Source: Epiperipatus broadwayi (Eukaryota > Onychophora > Udeonychophora > Euonychophora > Peripatidae). From it: a stretch of 64,000 nt of DNA. The first letter of the stretch is position 1, and the number at the start of each line of letters is the position of its first letter. A program made the translations under genes and the position numbers. This document shows, in pieces, positions 49,044-60,084 of this stretch. Where the stretch lies: contig JAQFVV010006245.1 in assembly GCA_028023455.1 (NCBI GenBank), positions 6,009,276-6,073,275 of the forward strand, read 5' to 3'. The notes under the pieces were generated by a model that saw only the letters and a program-made list of their open reading frames with translations, was not told where the DNA came from and searched no databases.

Positions 49044-49074
49044 ATATTACGCTCAGTGTTTTAGAAAGTAATAC

Positions 49075-51292
49075 TGTGTGTATATATATATAAACTATTT
49101 GAGTAATAAACTGTTATGTATGTATTTTTTTTTTTAATTAAAATTGAATATTAATTTAGTTAAATGATTTAGGGATCGCCTGAAGTTAAGTTAGGTGGTG
49201 ATATGTGAAAATAAAACTGATTTTATTATTTTATTTTATTATCTGTAATAAATGAAATGTATTTAAACAATAGGCAGTTTAAAATCTCAGCGTTTCACGG
49301 GATTTACGCAACGTTATATATAAAAATAGAAACTTTTTAAAAAATCGTTCTTCTTGAAAATAGTATAGCAGCTACAACAATAGACAGCAGAAAACTAAAA
49401 TTTAGAATGCTAAAATGGAGTTTTGTTTTTCTTTTATTTAAATCAAAAACATTTTTAAAAGTTAAATGCTGTAACTAAAAGTTTACCAAATTCAGAGGAT
49501 AGAAAGTGAAATAAGAAGTAAGAATATAATTGAAGCATGTTTTAAAAGTTGTTGGAGTAATTTTAAATCTTATTTAAAAAAAAAAGAATAACGAAAATTA
49601 ATCTGCTGAAAATTGGAAAAGAAAGAAAAATGAAATAATTTTCTTAATATACATAAAGCGCTTCTATATTATCCAATAAAAATTTATGATTACAAATAAT
49701 TATTAAATTGTACTTTAATATGAATATGGGCTAAAGCAAAACATGCTATTGTGTATCATGGTATTTCCTACCAGCTGCATTAAACCTTTATATATTTATT
49801 TTTCTACTTTATTGTAAACGCACAAAAAGATGCCTGCAGTCCAAAGTAAACAAGCATTGGAATACTTAATGGTGAATCAAATGAGGATCAAGGTGTTTAC
49901 CATTAAACACAACTACAGGAGACACCATTGTACCTAACTATCCTTGCTAAGGAAAATGATTTACTAAGTGAAACTGCTTTGAAGAACAACTTGCGTAACT
50001 ATCAACTACTACTACCTCCATTAGGATGATTTTTATGAACTTTGTTCCAATTACAATTTTTAATCTAAGAATCAATATTGTAAATTTTTGTTTATTTATT
50101 TATTTTTTTATTCATGTTATCTGTTGTATTTTCACACTCTGATGGTGAAGCCTCATTTTTTTTAGAATTAGCAAAGAAGAAAGGGGGGATTATTCACTTT
50201 GATATTTTTCTATTTTCATTGTAAATAAAATTTAGGTTAACCCACCTGCTTCATATCAGGTTATTCTCATAAATATTAAGGTAAGATTCTCTACATTTAT
50301 TTTCATAGATTAAACTGCAACACTTATACAAAATACATATTATATATTTTATTTTGTGATTAACCTTGTATATATATTTTCCAGTATGTTTGACTAATCA
50401 ACTAGTATCTATCTCTATCATATATATATATAAAAATTGGGGGGAACTTGTTAAATAGGTTGTTAACATCTGCAAATATATAATTAGCTAGCCAGAATCT
50501 CAATTATTTTAAATAACTAAAGTTTATTTTTCTATATAATTATGATTTGTAAAGAATGAGTGATATAGGTGGATTTCTACCATGGGGTATAAAGGTTGGA
50601 TTAAAATAATCATTAATTAGTAAAATGGTAGGGGTTCACATGTGACACATGTACATATGATTATTTTTTTAATTTTTTTATCATTATTATTGCTGTTATA
50701 CTTGATGATATTTATTATTGTTAATAAATGTTTAAGAGTTTGTTTTATTCCGGTCTCTGGTTTATTGAGTTGTCCTGACATTTCATAGTTTGTAAACAAT
50801 TATGCATGCACACACATCTATTTTTCTTATCATATAAAATCTTGAAAATAAAACAAATATAATAAATGCTAGTTATAACCTATATGTAGGTGCAGGAGTT
50901 GCTGTGTGTATCATCTGTTCATACCTGTTAAAGAAGTCAAAGGCAATATTCTCTCTGGGTTTGAATATTAGGGCATAACGGAATTTAAAAAGGAGGGAAA
51001 GTGGATGAACTAACCTAAATTGCATTTAATATTAGTAAATAGGGATAGAGTTAGTCAATTAAAGTGTATGCAATCATTGGTTAAGCATTTCATCAGGTTC
51101 TCATTAACATTCTCTCAGAAGACTCACAGTCTGAACATAGTTGGATGTAACCTTTTTCCCCTTCTAAGCCTGGTAGGTCTCTGCAGATTGTTCCATTAGG
51201 GGCAATAAATTAGAGCATATTAACTTATCCCACACCAGATTGCTACATCTGCATAGTATTACAGTCTGCAAGTTAGATGACCATCTGTTACA
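49075..51292 (+). repeat. LTR-like right arm of the palindrome
   Basis: Near-identical inverted copy of 46,929-49,043, with scattered substitutions and a few indels. A 37-bp extra stretch near 50,275 and a 45-bp extra stretch near 51,248-51,292 are bounded by short direct repeats (TTATTYTCATA; TACATCTG). The similarity runs on past the LTR end through the primer-site-like TCTGGCACACC to about 51,361, then stops. No gag frame follows, so this is a 5' stump of a second copy, or an inverted duplication of the first. Confidence 0.75.
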
Positions 51293-51361
51293 TCTGGCAC
51301 ACCATTGTTGGGTTTGGTTAGCTTATGATTGTTGATGAAGAGTTCTGTCTGTTATATCTGG

Positions 51362-51929
51362 CGCCATCAACTTTGGGGCCAGTGGTAATCATTCTGTCCG
51401 TTATATTATTATCTGCTTTTGGTCACCAACTACTGATTTGGCAGATGGTTTTAAAACCTTTAGTATAAAATTGAAAGAAAATGAAGTCATAGACAGTCGC
51501 ATGCAACATCTTGCTCTCAAGAAAACTTTGATATTTCAGAACTATCAGGCATCTAAGTAAAAAAATTATGGTGTTTTCTTGTTCTTAAACTTACTTATTA
51601 CTGAATCATAAATGCTAGAAAACAGTTCATTTATGCTCATTTATCATGACAAATCGCATAAATTATAACTTCTGTTATATTATACTTTCCAATAGTGACA
51701 ATAGCATAAAACATTTTTTAAAAAAATTTCTCTGGAATGACCTACTATGTCTCAATAATTGTAAATATAAGATTTTTAGAATAAATTAGAAAACTGACCA
51801 AGTTATAAATTATTTACCATTGATGGTCAAGTATATCAATGATTTTAAAAAAGAATATATATTATATACAAAGATTCCTTATGCACATATGTGAGCACTT
51901 AAGTAGGATTTTTGTGTCTGTGTAAATAT
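51362..51929. other. Unassigned gap between palindrome and LTR element
   Basis: Starts with TGGCGCCATCAACTTTGGGG, another primer-site-like string, then AT-rich DNA without recognised genes. Confidence 0.35.
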
Positions 51930-51933
51930 ATAT

Positions 51934-53253
51934 TGTAACGTTTTCCATTTTGCTAGGCCTTTACACGCTAATATAAACTGCGCATGAGTTGATCAAGCTA
52001 TGTCAAAAAAGAAGAAAGTTGTATTTCTATTCTAAAAACACAGCTATTTTCCTGATCAACTTCAGCCTATTAATTGTTACAAATTGTGCTATTGACAAAA
52101 TCAACTTTTAATTTTATTTACTATGGGCGCCAGAATTCCTAAGAATCCGCTGAAATATGTCGCCAGCACCTCTCGCAAGTTGTAAAACAAAAAAAAAATA
52201 AAAAGATTTTTATTATATTTTTTTTTAAGGGGCGGTAATTCTACCGTAATGAGAATTAATGATTTTTACGATTATTAGTCCTGGGCGTATTGAAACATAT
52301 TGGCAAAGGTAACTTACGTTTAAATCTTATTACACTAAAAATAAATTTAATAATAAAAAATAATAACTATTATTAATAACGCACAAATGAGAATTGATAT
52401 TAGAAATATTTTTAATTTTGACAAACTAAAATACTTCATGTTAAGTAGTTAATTAATACCTTGGAGAGAACACATTTAATTCAGGTGGGAAATATCCAGA
52501 AAATATAAATATCAGTTAAAATAAACAAAAAGTTCTTGGTTAAATAAGAGTCTCTCATATAGAAAAATTAAAGTCACTATCGGGATTCTTTTATACGTAT
52601 ATTTTTACGAGTAGTTTTAAATAGTTAACTTTGTCACAATCAGGATAATTATTCTTACCGGTAAGTTTCATGAATTCAGTAGTAGATAACTATGCATAGT
52701 TTTTTGGTTATAATGAGCTCGGCCTTTTGGTTATTGCTTGATCTTGTGGTCCATTTCCCCAGTCGGTCACGAAGGCTTTTCCTGGTGTACATCATTAGGT
52801 CCGATGTCTTCAGAAGCTCCGGTTCACTGCGACATGCCGAATTCCTTCAGCGAAGAGCGATCTTGGATATATCAATGTTATCCAAGACCAACTAGAGAAA
52901 CAAAACGAACAAGACGTTCCTTCAACCGGATCCCTCCTTTTTATATCCAGTTTTCAGGACTTCTGCGCATGCTAGTACCATGCCTTTTTAATCTTATCCA
53001 GTCTTTATAAACTTTATGTAATAAAGTCTTTATTTTCTTCAAGTTTTCGGCCATCTTTAATTAATTTGAGTATTTCTACTTTCAGCTTATCTTTTTTTAC
53101 TTGCTTTTGGAATTCTTTTGTTCTCTCCAATTACTGTTATTACTAATCACATAAAAAAAAATAACTCAACAAAATTTTAAATCCACTTTTATCTTTTAGT
53201 TTTTTTTTTACCCAATGCCAATATATTTGCAACGTATATAAATAAACGTTACA
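51934..53253 (-). repeat. LTR (3' copy) of young LTR element D
   Basis: 1320 bp bounded by TGTAACG and CGTTACA. It is almost identical to 54,001-55,371 (I count about seven substitutions plus one 51-bp indel). In the minus orientation set by the primer site this is the 3' LTR. The short frames seen inside are duplicated in both LTRs and have no protein similarity. Confidence 0.92.
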
Positions 53254-54000
53254 ATACCACCAGTGCCAGGAGATGAGAATAAAATAGGGGTTTACACTAA
53301 TTTTATTCTTAAGTTTTTAAATTCATATTCGTATTTTTTTTTTCTGTAGTAGCGTGCTGATATATTGTGTAGACTCATTCACAAGCGACGTTCGGCTTTA
53401 ACGCCCACTTTTAGGTCTAACACGGCGGGAATGGAAAATATTTCAACATTCATCTGTGTCCTATCCGCTTTAGTGTAATATTAACGATAAGAAGCCCAAG
53501 TTATAAGCACAAACGAGCGTTGCTCATCGTTCTGAGTCTTACAGGCTCGTGGCAACTTGGTCCAACTTGATCCGCCTTCCCCTTTATTGGGATCTCTGCT
53601 AGAAATAGTCTGACGAGCATTTAAAGACGGTCTTATGTTCATATACTGTGGATAAGGACTCGGGGCTATGTTATTCCCCTCTTCAGTAACCGCCTACCCG
53701 GTCAAATACTTGTGACTTACATCTACATCAGCCACGATCGTGTTTTTAGACATATATAAAAAAAATATACATATATATTTTTTTTTTCTGGAAGTCATAT
53801 TAAAAAAATATCTTCTTTCATATTTTAATAATCAGGGTTTAATTAGTTAGTTTTTTTTTTATAATTTTTTTCTTTTTTCAAAAAAATCATAATTTATTTT
53901 CCGGCTGTGAGTTTCTTTAAGTCATCATTGTAATGTTCTTTATCATTACAACTCATCTCAGGTTGTAGTTGTTAAATCGAAGCCCGAGTTGGGTCGCCAT
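53254..54000 (-). mobile_element. Internal region of LTR element D, non-autonomous
   Basis: Only 747 bp between the LTRs, with no protease, RT or integrase, so any movement would need another element. A primer-binding-site-like string ATGGCGACCCAACTCGGGCT lies on the minus strand directly after the 5' LTR (53,981-54,000). A block of about 400 bp (53,345-53,755) is clearly richer in G+C than its surroundings. On the minus strand it reads as some 130 codons with only two stops, including SPYPQYMNIRPSLNARQTIS and GEGGSSWTKLPRACKTQNDE. I do not recognise that peptide; it may be a gag remnant or captured sequence. Confidence 0.75.
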
Positions 54001-55371
54001 TGTAACGTTTTCCATTTTGCTAGGCCTTTACACGCTAATATAAACTGCGCGTGAGTTGATCAAGCTATGTCAAAAAAGAAGAAAGTTGTATTTCTATTCT
54101 AAAAACACAGCTATTTTCCTGATCAACTTCAGCCTATTAATTGTTACGAATTGTGCTATTGACAAAATCAACTTTTAATTTTATTTACTATGGGCGCCAG
54201 AATTCCTAAGAATCCGCTGAAATATGTCGCCAGCACCTCTCGCAAGTTGTAAAACAAAAAAAAAATAAAAAGATTTTTATTATATTTTTTTTTTAAGGGG
54301 CGGTAATTCTACCGTAATGAGAATTAATGATTTTTATGATTATTAGTCCTGGGCGTATTGAAACATATTGGCAAAGGTAACTTACGTTTAAATCTTATTA
54401 CACTAAAAATAAATTTAATAATAAAAAATAATAACTATTATTAATAACGCACAAATGAGAATTGATATTAGAAATATTTTTAATTTTGACAAACTAAAAT
54501 ACTTCATGTTAAGTAGCTAATTAATACCTTGGAGAGAACACATTTAATTCAGGTGGGAAATATCCAGAAAATATAAATATCAGTTAAAATAAACAAAAAG
54601 TTCTTGGTTAAATAAGAGTCTCTCATATAGAAAAATTAAAGTCACTATCAGGATTCTTTTATACGTATATTTTTACGAGTAGTTTTAAATAGTTAACTTT
54701 GTCACAATCAGGATAATTATTCTTACCGGTAAGTTTCATGAATTCAGTAGTAGATAACTATGCATAGTTTTTTGGTTATAATGAGCTCGGCCTTTTGGTT
54801 ATTGGTTGATCTTGTGGTCCATTTCCCCAGTCGGTCACGAAGGCTTTTCCTGGTGTACATCATTAGGTCCGATGTCTTCAGAAGCTCCGGTTCACTGCGA
54901 CATGCCGAATTCCTTCAGCGAAGAGCGATCTTGGATATATCAATGTTATCCAAGACCAACTAGAGAAACAAAACGAACAAGACGTTCCTTCAACCGGATC
55001 CCTCCTTTTTATATCCAGTTTTCAGGACTTCTGCGCATGCTAGTACCATGCCTTTTTAATCTTATCCAGTCTTTATAAATTTTATGTAATAAAGTCTTTA
55101 TTTTCTTCAAGTTTTCGGCCATCTTTAATTAATTTGAGTATTTCTACTTTCAGCTTATCTTTTTTTACTTGCTTTTGGAATTCTTTTGTTCTCTCCAATT
55201 ACTGTTATTACTAATCACATAAAAAAAAATAAGAATAATAATTCAACCCTCATTGTACGTTTTTTTTTTTTAAAAAAAATTACTCAACAAAATTTTAAAT
55301 CCACTTTTATCTTTTAGTTTTTTTTTTACCCAATGCCAATATATTTGCAACGTATATAAATAAACGTTACA
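54001..55371 (-). repeat. LTR (5' copy) of young LTR element D
   Basis: 1371-bp partner of 51,934-53,253 with the same TGTAACG...CGTTACA ends. It carries a 51-bp private insertion at about 55,231-55,281. ATAT at 51,930-51,933 and 55,372-55,375 is the probable 4-bp TSD, consistent with a gypsy-type integrase, although the flanks are simple AT sequence and the TSD is not unique. Confidence 0.92.
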
Positions 55372-55380
55372 ATATATACA

Positions 55381-55500
55381 TATAAAATGTCAATTACTCT
55401 CTCTTAATTCTATATTTTCTTCACAATGCTACCTTATGAATAAAGGTAGAGGTAGTGTTGCATGAAAAAACAATATTAGAAGAGAAATTGACATTTTATA
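55381..55500. repeat. 120-bp hairpin (MITE-like)
   Basis: TATAAAATGTCAATT at 55,381-55,395 and its perfect reverse complement at 55,486-55,500 bound a palindrome that pairs, with mismatches, almost to the centre at about 55,440 (AATGCTACCTT against AGGTAGTGTTG). It lies 10 bp from the LTR element. No coding capacity. Confidence 0.65.
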
Positions 55501-55709
55501 TTTACATTTTTAGCTAGTGATATGCACTGGGTCTATTTCTTATATATAAAATATATATATAACTTCACATACAATTTAAAACATTAAAATTGTAGTATGG
55601 AATTGTAGATGAATATTTGGAAAAAATAATTTAAATTCATATTTCATATAATAAATAAAAATTAATAATTAACCAGTTAATTAAAACTATGCATTAATAA
55701 TAAACATAC

Positions 55710-55859
55710 CTTTAAAGGTGGTCTGTTTTTTTTAGTTGCTCCTTCAAATGATAAATAAGAAATAGTAGCCTGTTCACTAGAACCAATATCAACTTTGAAA
55801 TAATCAGCCATTTTAGCAGTAACAATACCTATGACATCTTCACCTTGGGCAGGAACATA
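55710..55859 (-). CDS. EXOSC3: Exosome component RRP40/EXOSC3, one internal exon
   Basis: Exactly 50 codons on the minus strand, open and in phase 0 at both ends. The exon is preceded by a TTTTATAG acceptor (AG at 55,861-55,860) and followed by a GTATGT donor (55,709-55,704). The peptide begins [20 protein letters not shown] and contains [20 protein letters not shown] and TKKNRPPLK. This is the S1-domain start of the RNA exosome cap subunit RRP40 (animal orthologues read YxPxxGDxVIGIVTA...FKVDIG...[14 protein letters not shown]). RRP40 binds RNA at the entry of the exosome ring in nucleus and cytoplasm. Neighbouring exons should lie to the right (N-terminal part) and left (rest of S1 and the KH domain); I found neither. 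The young LTR element D lies about 340 bp downstream in the intron. Confidence 0.9.
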
Positions 55860-56527
55860 CTATAAAATAATAATTAGTTTTTAATAAAAAATGTTAACAA
55901 AAAATCATTATCAATTTATTTTTTGCTTTTATACAGACTAAGAATTTCCTATTATTAAGATACTTTCTGGACAAAAGATTGAAATAATTAAAATTTACTG
56001 AATGTAATCAATTTTCTTTTTCACATCTTTCAAATCATTTAATACAATTAACACACACATACATATACCCATATCTTAATTAAGATTTTTCTAAGGTAGT
56101 AACTAACATTAAACATGAATAATTAAATTCTAATTATTTCTTGAAAATTGTAGTCCAATAAAATCCATACTTATTAGAAATAAACTTTTTTAGTTAAAAA
56201 AAAAAAAAGTATAATTTTGAAACAGATATGAAAGTTAAGGTTTCTCAATATCAATGTACAAATAATGTAATGAAAATATAATTTATAGGGTTATATGCTT
56301 TAACAAACAAATATTGTAACACATAAGTATGCAACAATAAGCACAGCACGTATAAGCACATGATACAACAGGCTTTTCATTTTGATTAAAGTGTCAATCA
56401 TTATCTTTGTTACAGTTTATGAGGAAATATCTAGGTTAAAAAGTTCATAATAGAACATTTCAGAATGTATACTAATTCCTCTACTAGAGTATATAAGAAA
56501 TAAATAGAAAGTGATGATGTCAAAGAA
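55860..56527. other. Probable EXOSC3 intron, no further feature
   Basis: AT-rich DNA upstream of the exosome exon on its strand. No exon or repeat recognised. Confidence 0.4.
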
Positions 56528-56713
56528 GTGATTATTTATGAAAAAAAACCCAATTATTTGAAGAATTTTCACAGGACCTGTACATATGTAAACCTTGTGA
56601 AAGATTTTAAGAAACTAAAAGATAGTTTACCAGAATTTGTAAACTATGGTAAAGTTTCCAGTACAGATAAAGACACTGCTGATCAACAATGTGAAAAATT
56701 TAAGAATAATTGA
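56528..56713 (+). pseudogene. Possible CR1/Jockey-type LINE fragment
   Basis: The open stretch reads KNFHRTCTYVNLVKDFKKLK then DSLPEFVNYGKVSSTDKDTA. This resembles the spacer before RT in CR1/Jockey LINEs (typically ...FxxYVxxKxKxxxxIPxLxxxGxxxTxDxEKAxxFNxFF), with CEKF in place of NEFF. The downstream text to about 57,130 is too decayed to follow. Similarity is from pattern only, so the call is tentative. Confidence 0.35.
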
Positions 56714-57285
56714 GGAATGAGATTTCATTTCACAATAGGTGTCTGTCACAAATCTGTCCTTTCTTGAAGAACATGCCATACAGAAAATAGATAATGAATA
56801 AGACTACCTTACCTGCTAAAAGTTGGTAAAGATCAATTTATATAACAATGCTTCACAGAAAAGTAAGGTAAAAGCACTGCTCAGGTATTATTCAGACAAC
56901 CTTAAAACTTATAAAAACACTGGGAAAAATCACCTTGAAGTGTTATAATTTCCAAATACAAAGTTAGGATGCCTGACATTCTTTTCACCAATAGAGTGAC
57001 TGAGGTGATCTGTGGCTTTCTTAGAGAGAAATAAAAGTTCTTTTAGTCAAAACTGATACTCTCACTCTTCTACTTTGATATAAAAAAAAATTACAAGAAA
57101 AATTCACTTCCATCAAAATCCATTTCATATCACTGAATATGGTGCTACTCCTTCAGCATATAGATAAAAAGTGATAACAAATTTTTAAAAAAATCTACCC
57201 TAAGGAATTGTTTGGAACTATTTTGAAGTTTGTTTTTTAATGATATGATTTGGAAGAGCTCTTGGAAAAGATTTTTATTCACTGT
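56714..57285. other. No gene recognised
   Basis: Possibly more of the decayed LINE; nothing supported. Confidence 0.3.
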
Positions 57286-57480
57286 AGAAGAGAGGCCTAC
57301 TTTTCTCTGCCTAAGTAGCATCTTCACATGAACTTGCATTAATATTATAGTTCTTAACTAAACTCCAGTAGCCATGAATACGGGACTATAAACTGTCCTG
57401 AAAGCACTTGGGGGAACTTTTGGATATTACTTATGTTTAACAGCTTCATTATCTGTGCGCAAAGCACATATATATATTTA
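57286..57480 (+). repeat. 5' terminal direct repeat (pLTR) of Penelope element 2
   Basis: Direct repeat of 61,327-61,548, sharing AGAAGAGAGGCCT, TAGCATCTTCACATGAA, AACTAAACTCCAGTAGCCAT, the hairpin GGGACTATAAACTGTCC, TGAAAGC and CTTATGTTTAACAGCTTCAT. The 3' copy includes the end of the coding frame, as known for Penelope pseudo-LTRs. Confidence 0.85.
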
Positions 57481-57526
57481 TTGATTTCAAACGCTAATGA
57501 AGTAAAGCCTTAACTAATTCAATAAT

Positions 57527-58736
57527 ATGAATAAATACGCACAAAATCGGCAGATATTTCGTTCCGGACTTTCAATTTGCACATTTCAGCAGAGAATATC
57601 TTTCTTGACGAAATGTGATCTTCACAATATTGTACCTAACTACTGCAAAATTATTATCAACAGAACTATATTTAATTGCAATAAAATTAAAATGTATTTA
57701 CAAAGACAACTACTCAAGTCTATTATTAAAGGATGCAAAAGTGCCTTAAAAAAAGAAACGAGAAGATGGAGCATAATTTCTGAAAACTATATAATCCCCC
57801 CATTTATTACCAACAGATGTAACAGACACACAACTGGTCTGCTCAAAAAATTCAATAATAGAATAAAATTTCTGGCAAATAAGCAAAATATTCAATTTGA
57901 TGCGCTCAATCGCAATACATTTGTGAACCTTACAGTCACAAACATACCACACATGATTAAAGAGGTTCTTGAATTAGGTCCAAAATTCCTAGTAAACGCT
58001 GGAAGAATCCCAAAATGGAAATTGTTGCTGACATCGAAGCAGCTTAATGGACAACCCACTAAAAGAACCAATAACAAATGGAAGAAGAAAATTATTAACA
58101 CCAATCAATTTCTAGCTGACCACTCTATCATTTGCTTAAAAGAAGATAAGGGGAGCAAATTTTTATTAATAAACGACAATGAGTATAATAATAAAATTAA
58201 CAACCAAATTGAGAATTAAAATTTGTAAATTTAAATAATTTCAATAGTAGGCTTAACAGATATAAATTCATATCTACTATATTACGTATAAACCGTGACA
58301 GCATTTTCACAAAAGCTGAATATTTCCGTATATATCTGTCAACCTCCTCCCCTCCTAGAATCTTCGCTAATGTTAAGCTTCACAAACCTGATATACTTTT
58401 AAGACTGATGATCGTTTTGGAAGGGCACATTACTTCAACATGGAAGTTTTGGTTAATCATTGGCTTATTGACACATTAGGCTTTGGCGATCATACAATCA
58501 AATCATCTTTTAATTTTATAGAAAAAATTAAACCCGCGGTCATACCACCAATGTTCAAAATCGCCATCATTTGATGATACTGAGCTATATGGCTCCACTG
58601 ACCGCAGACGATCAGTTGAAATAGTCAGACGCATAATGGCAAGAAACTGCCCACCTACACGAAGCAAATTCATCATTGAATTTTTAAAATGGCTTGATTT
58701 AAATATGGTTACTATTTTCAGGGATAAATGGTTTAA
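57527..58736 (+). pseudogene. Penelope element 2, N-terminal region and first half of RT
   Basis: An open frame of 230 codons (57,527-58,219) carries the conserved Penelope N-terminal region: FLTKCDLHNIVPNYCKI, FVNLTVTNIPHMIKEVLELG and PKFLVNAGRIPKW, then DHSIICLKEDKGSKFLLIND (first RT block). After frameshifts come YFRIYLSTSSPPRIFANVKL and HKPD (58,320-58,390), DTELYGSTDRRRSVEIVRRI (about 58,575-58,640) and FIIEFLKWLDLNMVTIFRDK, breaking off at WF (58,729-58,734). The text stops at TTAA, where a 1.68-kb insertion begins, and resumes at 60,421. Two or three frameshifts besides the insertion. Confidence 0.85.
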
Positions 58737-59164
58737 ACTACTTCCGGTTTGTCGGCGTCATTTGCGCCCTTCGGTGCTCATTTGATGATGTGCTATTTTC
58801 TTTCTTTGCTGACGTAAAAAGTATAATGATGACGTCGAAGAAAATATGGCCATTTTTAGCTATATATGTTAGCTTTCAAACGATCTTTATTTCAAAAAAA
58901 TCGGTCGAAATTTAGATTTTTGGCGAATTTTTTAATCAACCACAGTATTTAATTTTTTTGTTTTTTTGGTAATTTTTGTACTTATCACGAAACGATAAAA
59001 GACATAAAATGTTTTACGGCTGCAAGTGAAGTTTTCTTCGGTATTATTCTCAAACAAGGCTTACAACAGACTAAGAACGTAATTATTCGTAAGTAAAATT
59101 TTTTAATTTTTTTTTTTAATTTTTTGAAAAAATATATTTTTTATTAATTTTAGTTTGTAATTAG

Positions 59165-59450
59165 TGTGTGCTAATTTGTAGTTATATATTTATTTATTTA
59201 TGCTCATATACAATTCATATCTATCGAAAAATTGGTGTGTGTGTAATTATATATTTATGGTCGTATAGAATTCATATTTATCATAATTTTCTAAAGGTAG
59301 TTTGTAATACATTTATTTATGCTCACATAGAATTCATATTTATCGAAAAATTAGTGTGACTTAGTTTGTAATTATATATTTACTCATATAGAATTCATAT
59401 CGTAATTAACTTATTAGTATATAATTCATATCGTAATTTTCTAAAGTTCT
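59165..59450. repeat. Degenerate minisatellite, about 55-65-bp unit
   Basis: About five copies of a unit with CTCATATAGAATTCATAT and TATCGAAAAATTAGTGTG, within the TTAA-flanked insertion. Confidence 0.65.
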
Positions 59451-59729
59451 ATGTACACTAATCCTCTTATTTTTATAAAAATAATGATTTTCAAAAGTAT
59501 ACTTTTTGAAAACCATTAATTATGTTTATATTATATGGTTTACAAGCAATGAGTTATAAGACTAATAAACAAATGTATACAGACAGACATTGCATACACA
59601 AACATATAATCCAATTCTGATTCTTGTTTATGTTTATGCTTGATCATGCTTTGCTTTTGCTATATATTTCATAACATTATTTTCAAGTCTATAGACTATA
59701 TGCAAATAAATTATATCTGTGGTACAATA

Positions 59730-59865
59730 AATATAACAAGATAGCATCACTTCTGTACATAAAAAATATAAACATCACTTGTGCACTGCATAAAGAATAT
59801 AAACATCATTGGTGATCACAATGAATATAAACATCACTATTGTACACACAAAAAATATAAAATGA
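59730..59865. repeat. Short tandem array, about 30-bp unit
   Basis: AATATAAACATCACT recurs at about 59,764, 59,795 and 59,824, each followed by a CTGTAC/GTGCAC/TGTACAC-like stretch. Lies within the insertion. Confidence 0.6.
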
Positions 59866-59988
59866 AGAGATAAAACTCATTTTATCAGTGATATAGAACT
59901 ACAATTTCTAGTTTTAGACATACAAGAAGCCAATTGATATGATGATTTCTTTTGTATCTTTTATTAGGATGAATCTTTTTCTTTATAG

Positions 59989-60084
59989 ACGCCTTTGACA
60001 TTTAGAACATTTGGGGTACAAGATAGAAATGAACAAGTCATATCCGACTTTGTTTGGAGATTGTGAAGCTATGGATTATCTCAG
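59989..60084 (+). other. Exon-like segment with start codon inside the insertion
   Basis: CTTTATAG precedes and GTAAGA follows this 96-bp block, as good acceptor and donor sites. An ATG at 60,029 opens 18 codons, MNKSYPTLFGDCEAMDYL, that run to the donor. It is richer in complexity than the surrounding AT-rich DNA. It could be a leftover first coding exon of the parent transposon's gene. The peptide loosely recalls the start of IS1595/Merlin-type transposases (...FxxxEAxxFLxxx), but it is too short to decide. Confidence 0.35.

Noticed and set aside
36290-51292. A complete gypsy element with the palindrome arm as both LTRs
   Set aside because: Only the 5' side arm is present. The sequence beyond the integrase end (below 36,290) does not match the arm, so the 3' LTR is missing or replaced.
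46862-51361. Palindrome as a pure sequencing or assembly artefact
   Set aside because: The arms differ by scattered substitutions and by indels of 37 and 45 bp bounded by short direct repeats, as expected for real divergence. Not excluded, so listed with a check among the findings.
52692-53010. Overlapping frames of 67 and 90 codons repeated identically at 54,760-55,078
   Set aside because: They lie within the two LTRs of element D and show no protein similarity; the repetition is that of the LTRs.
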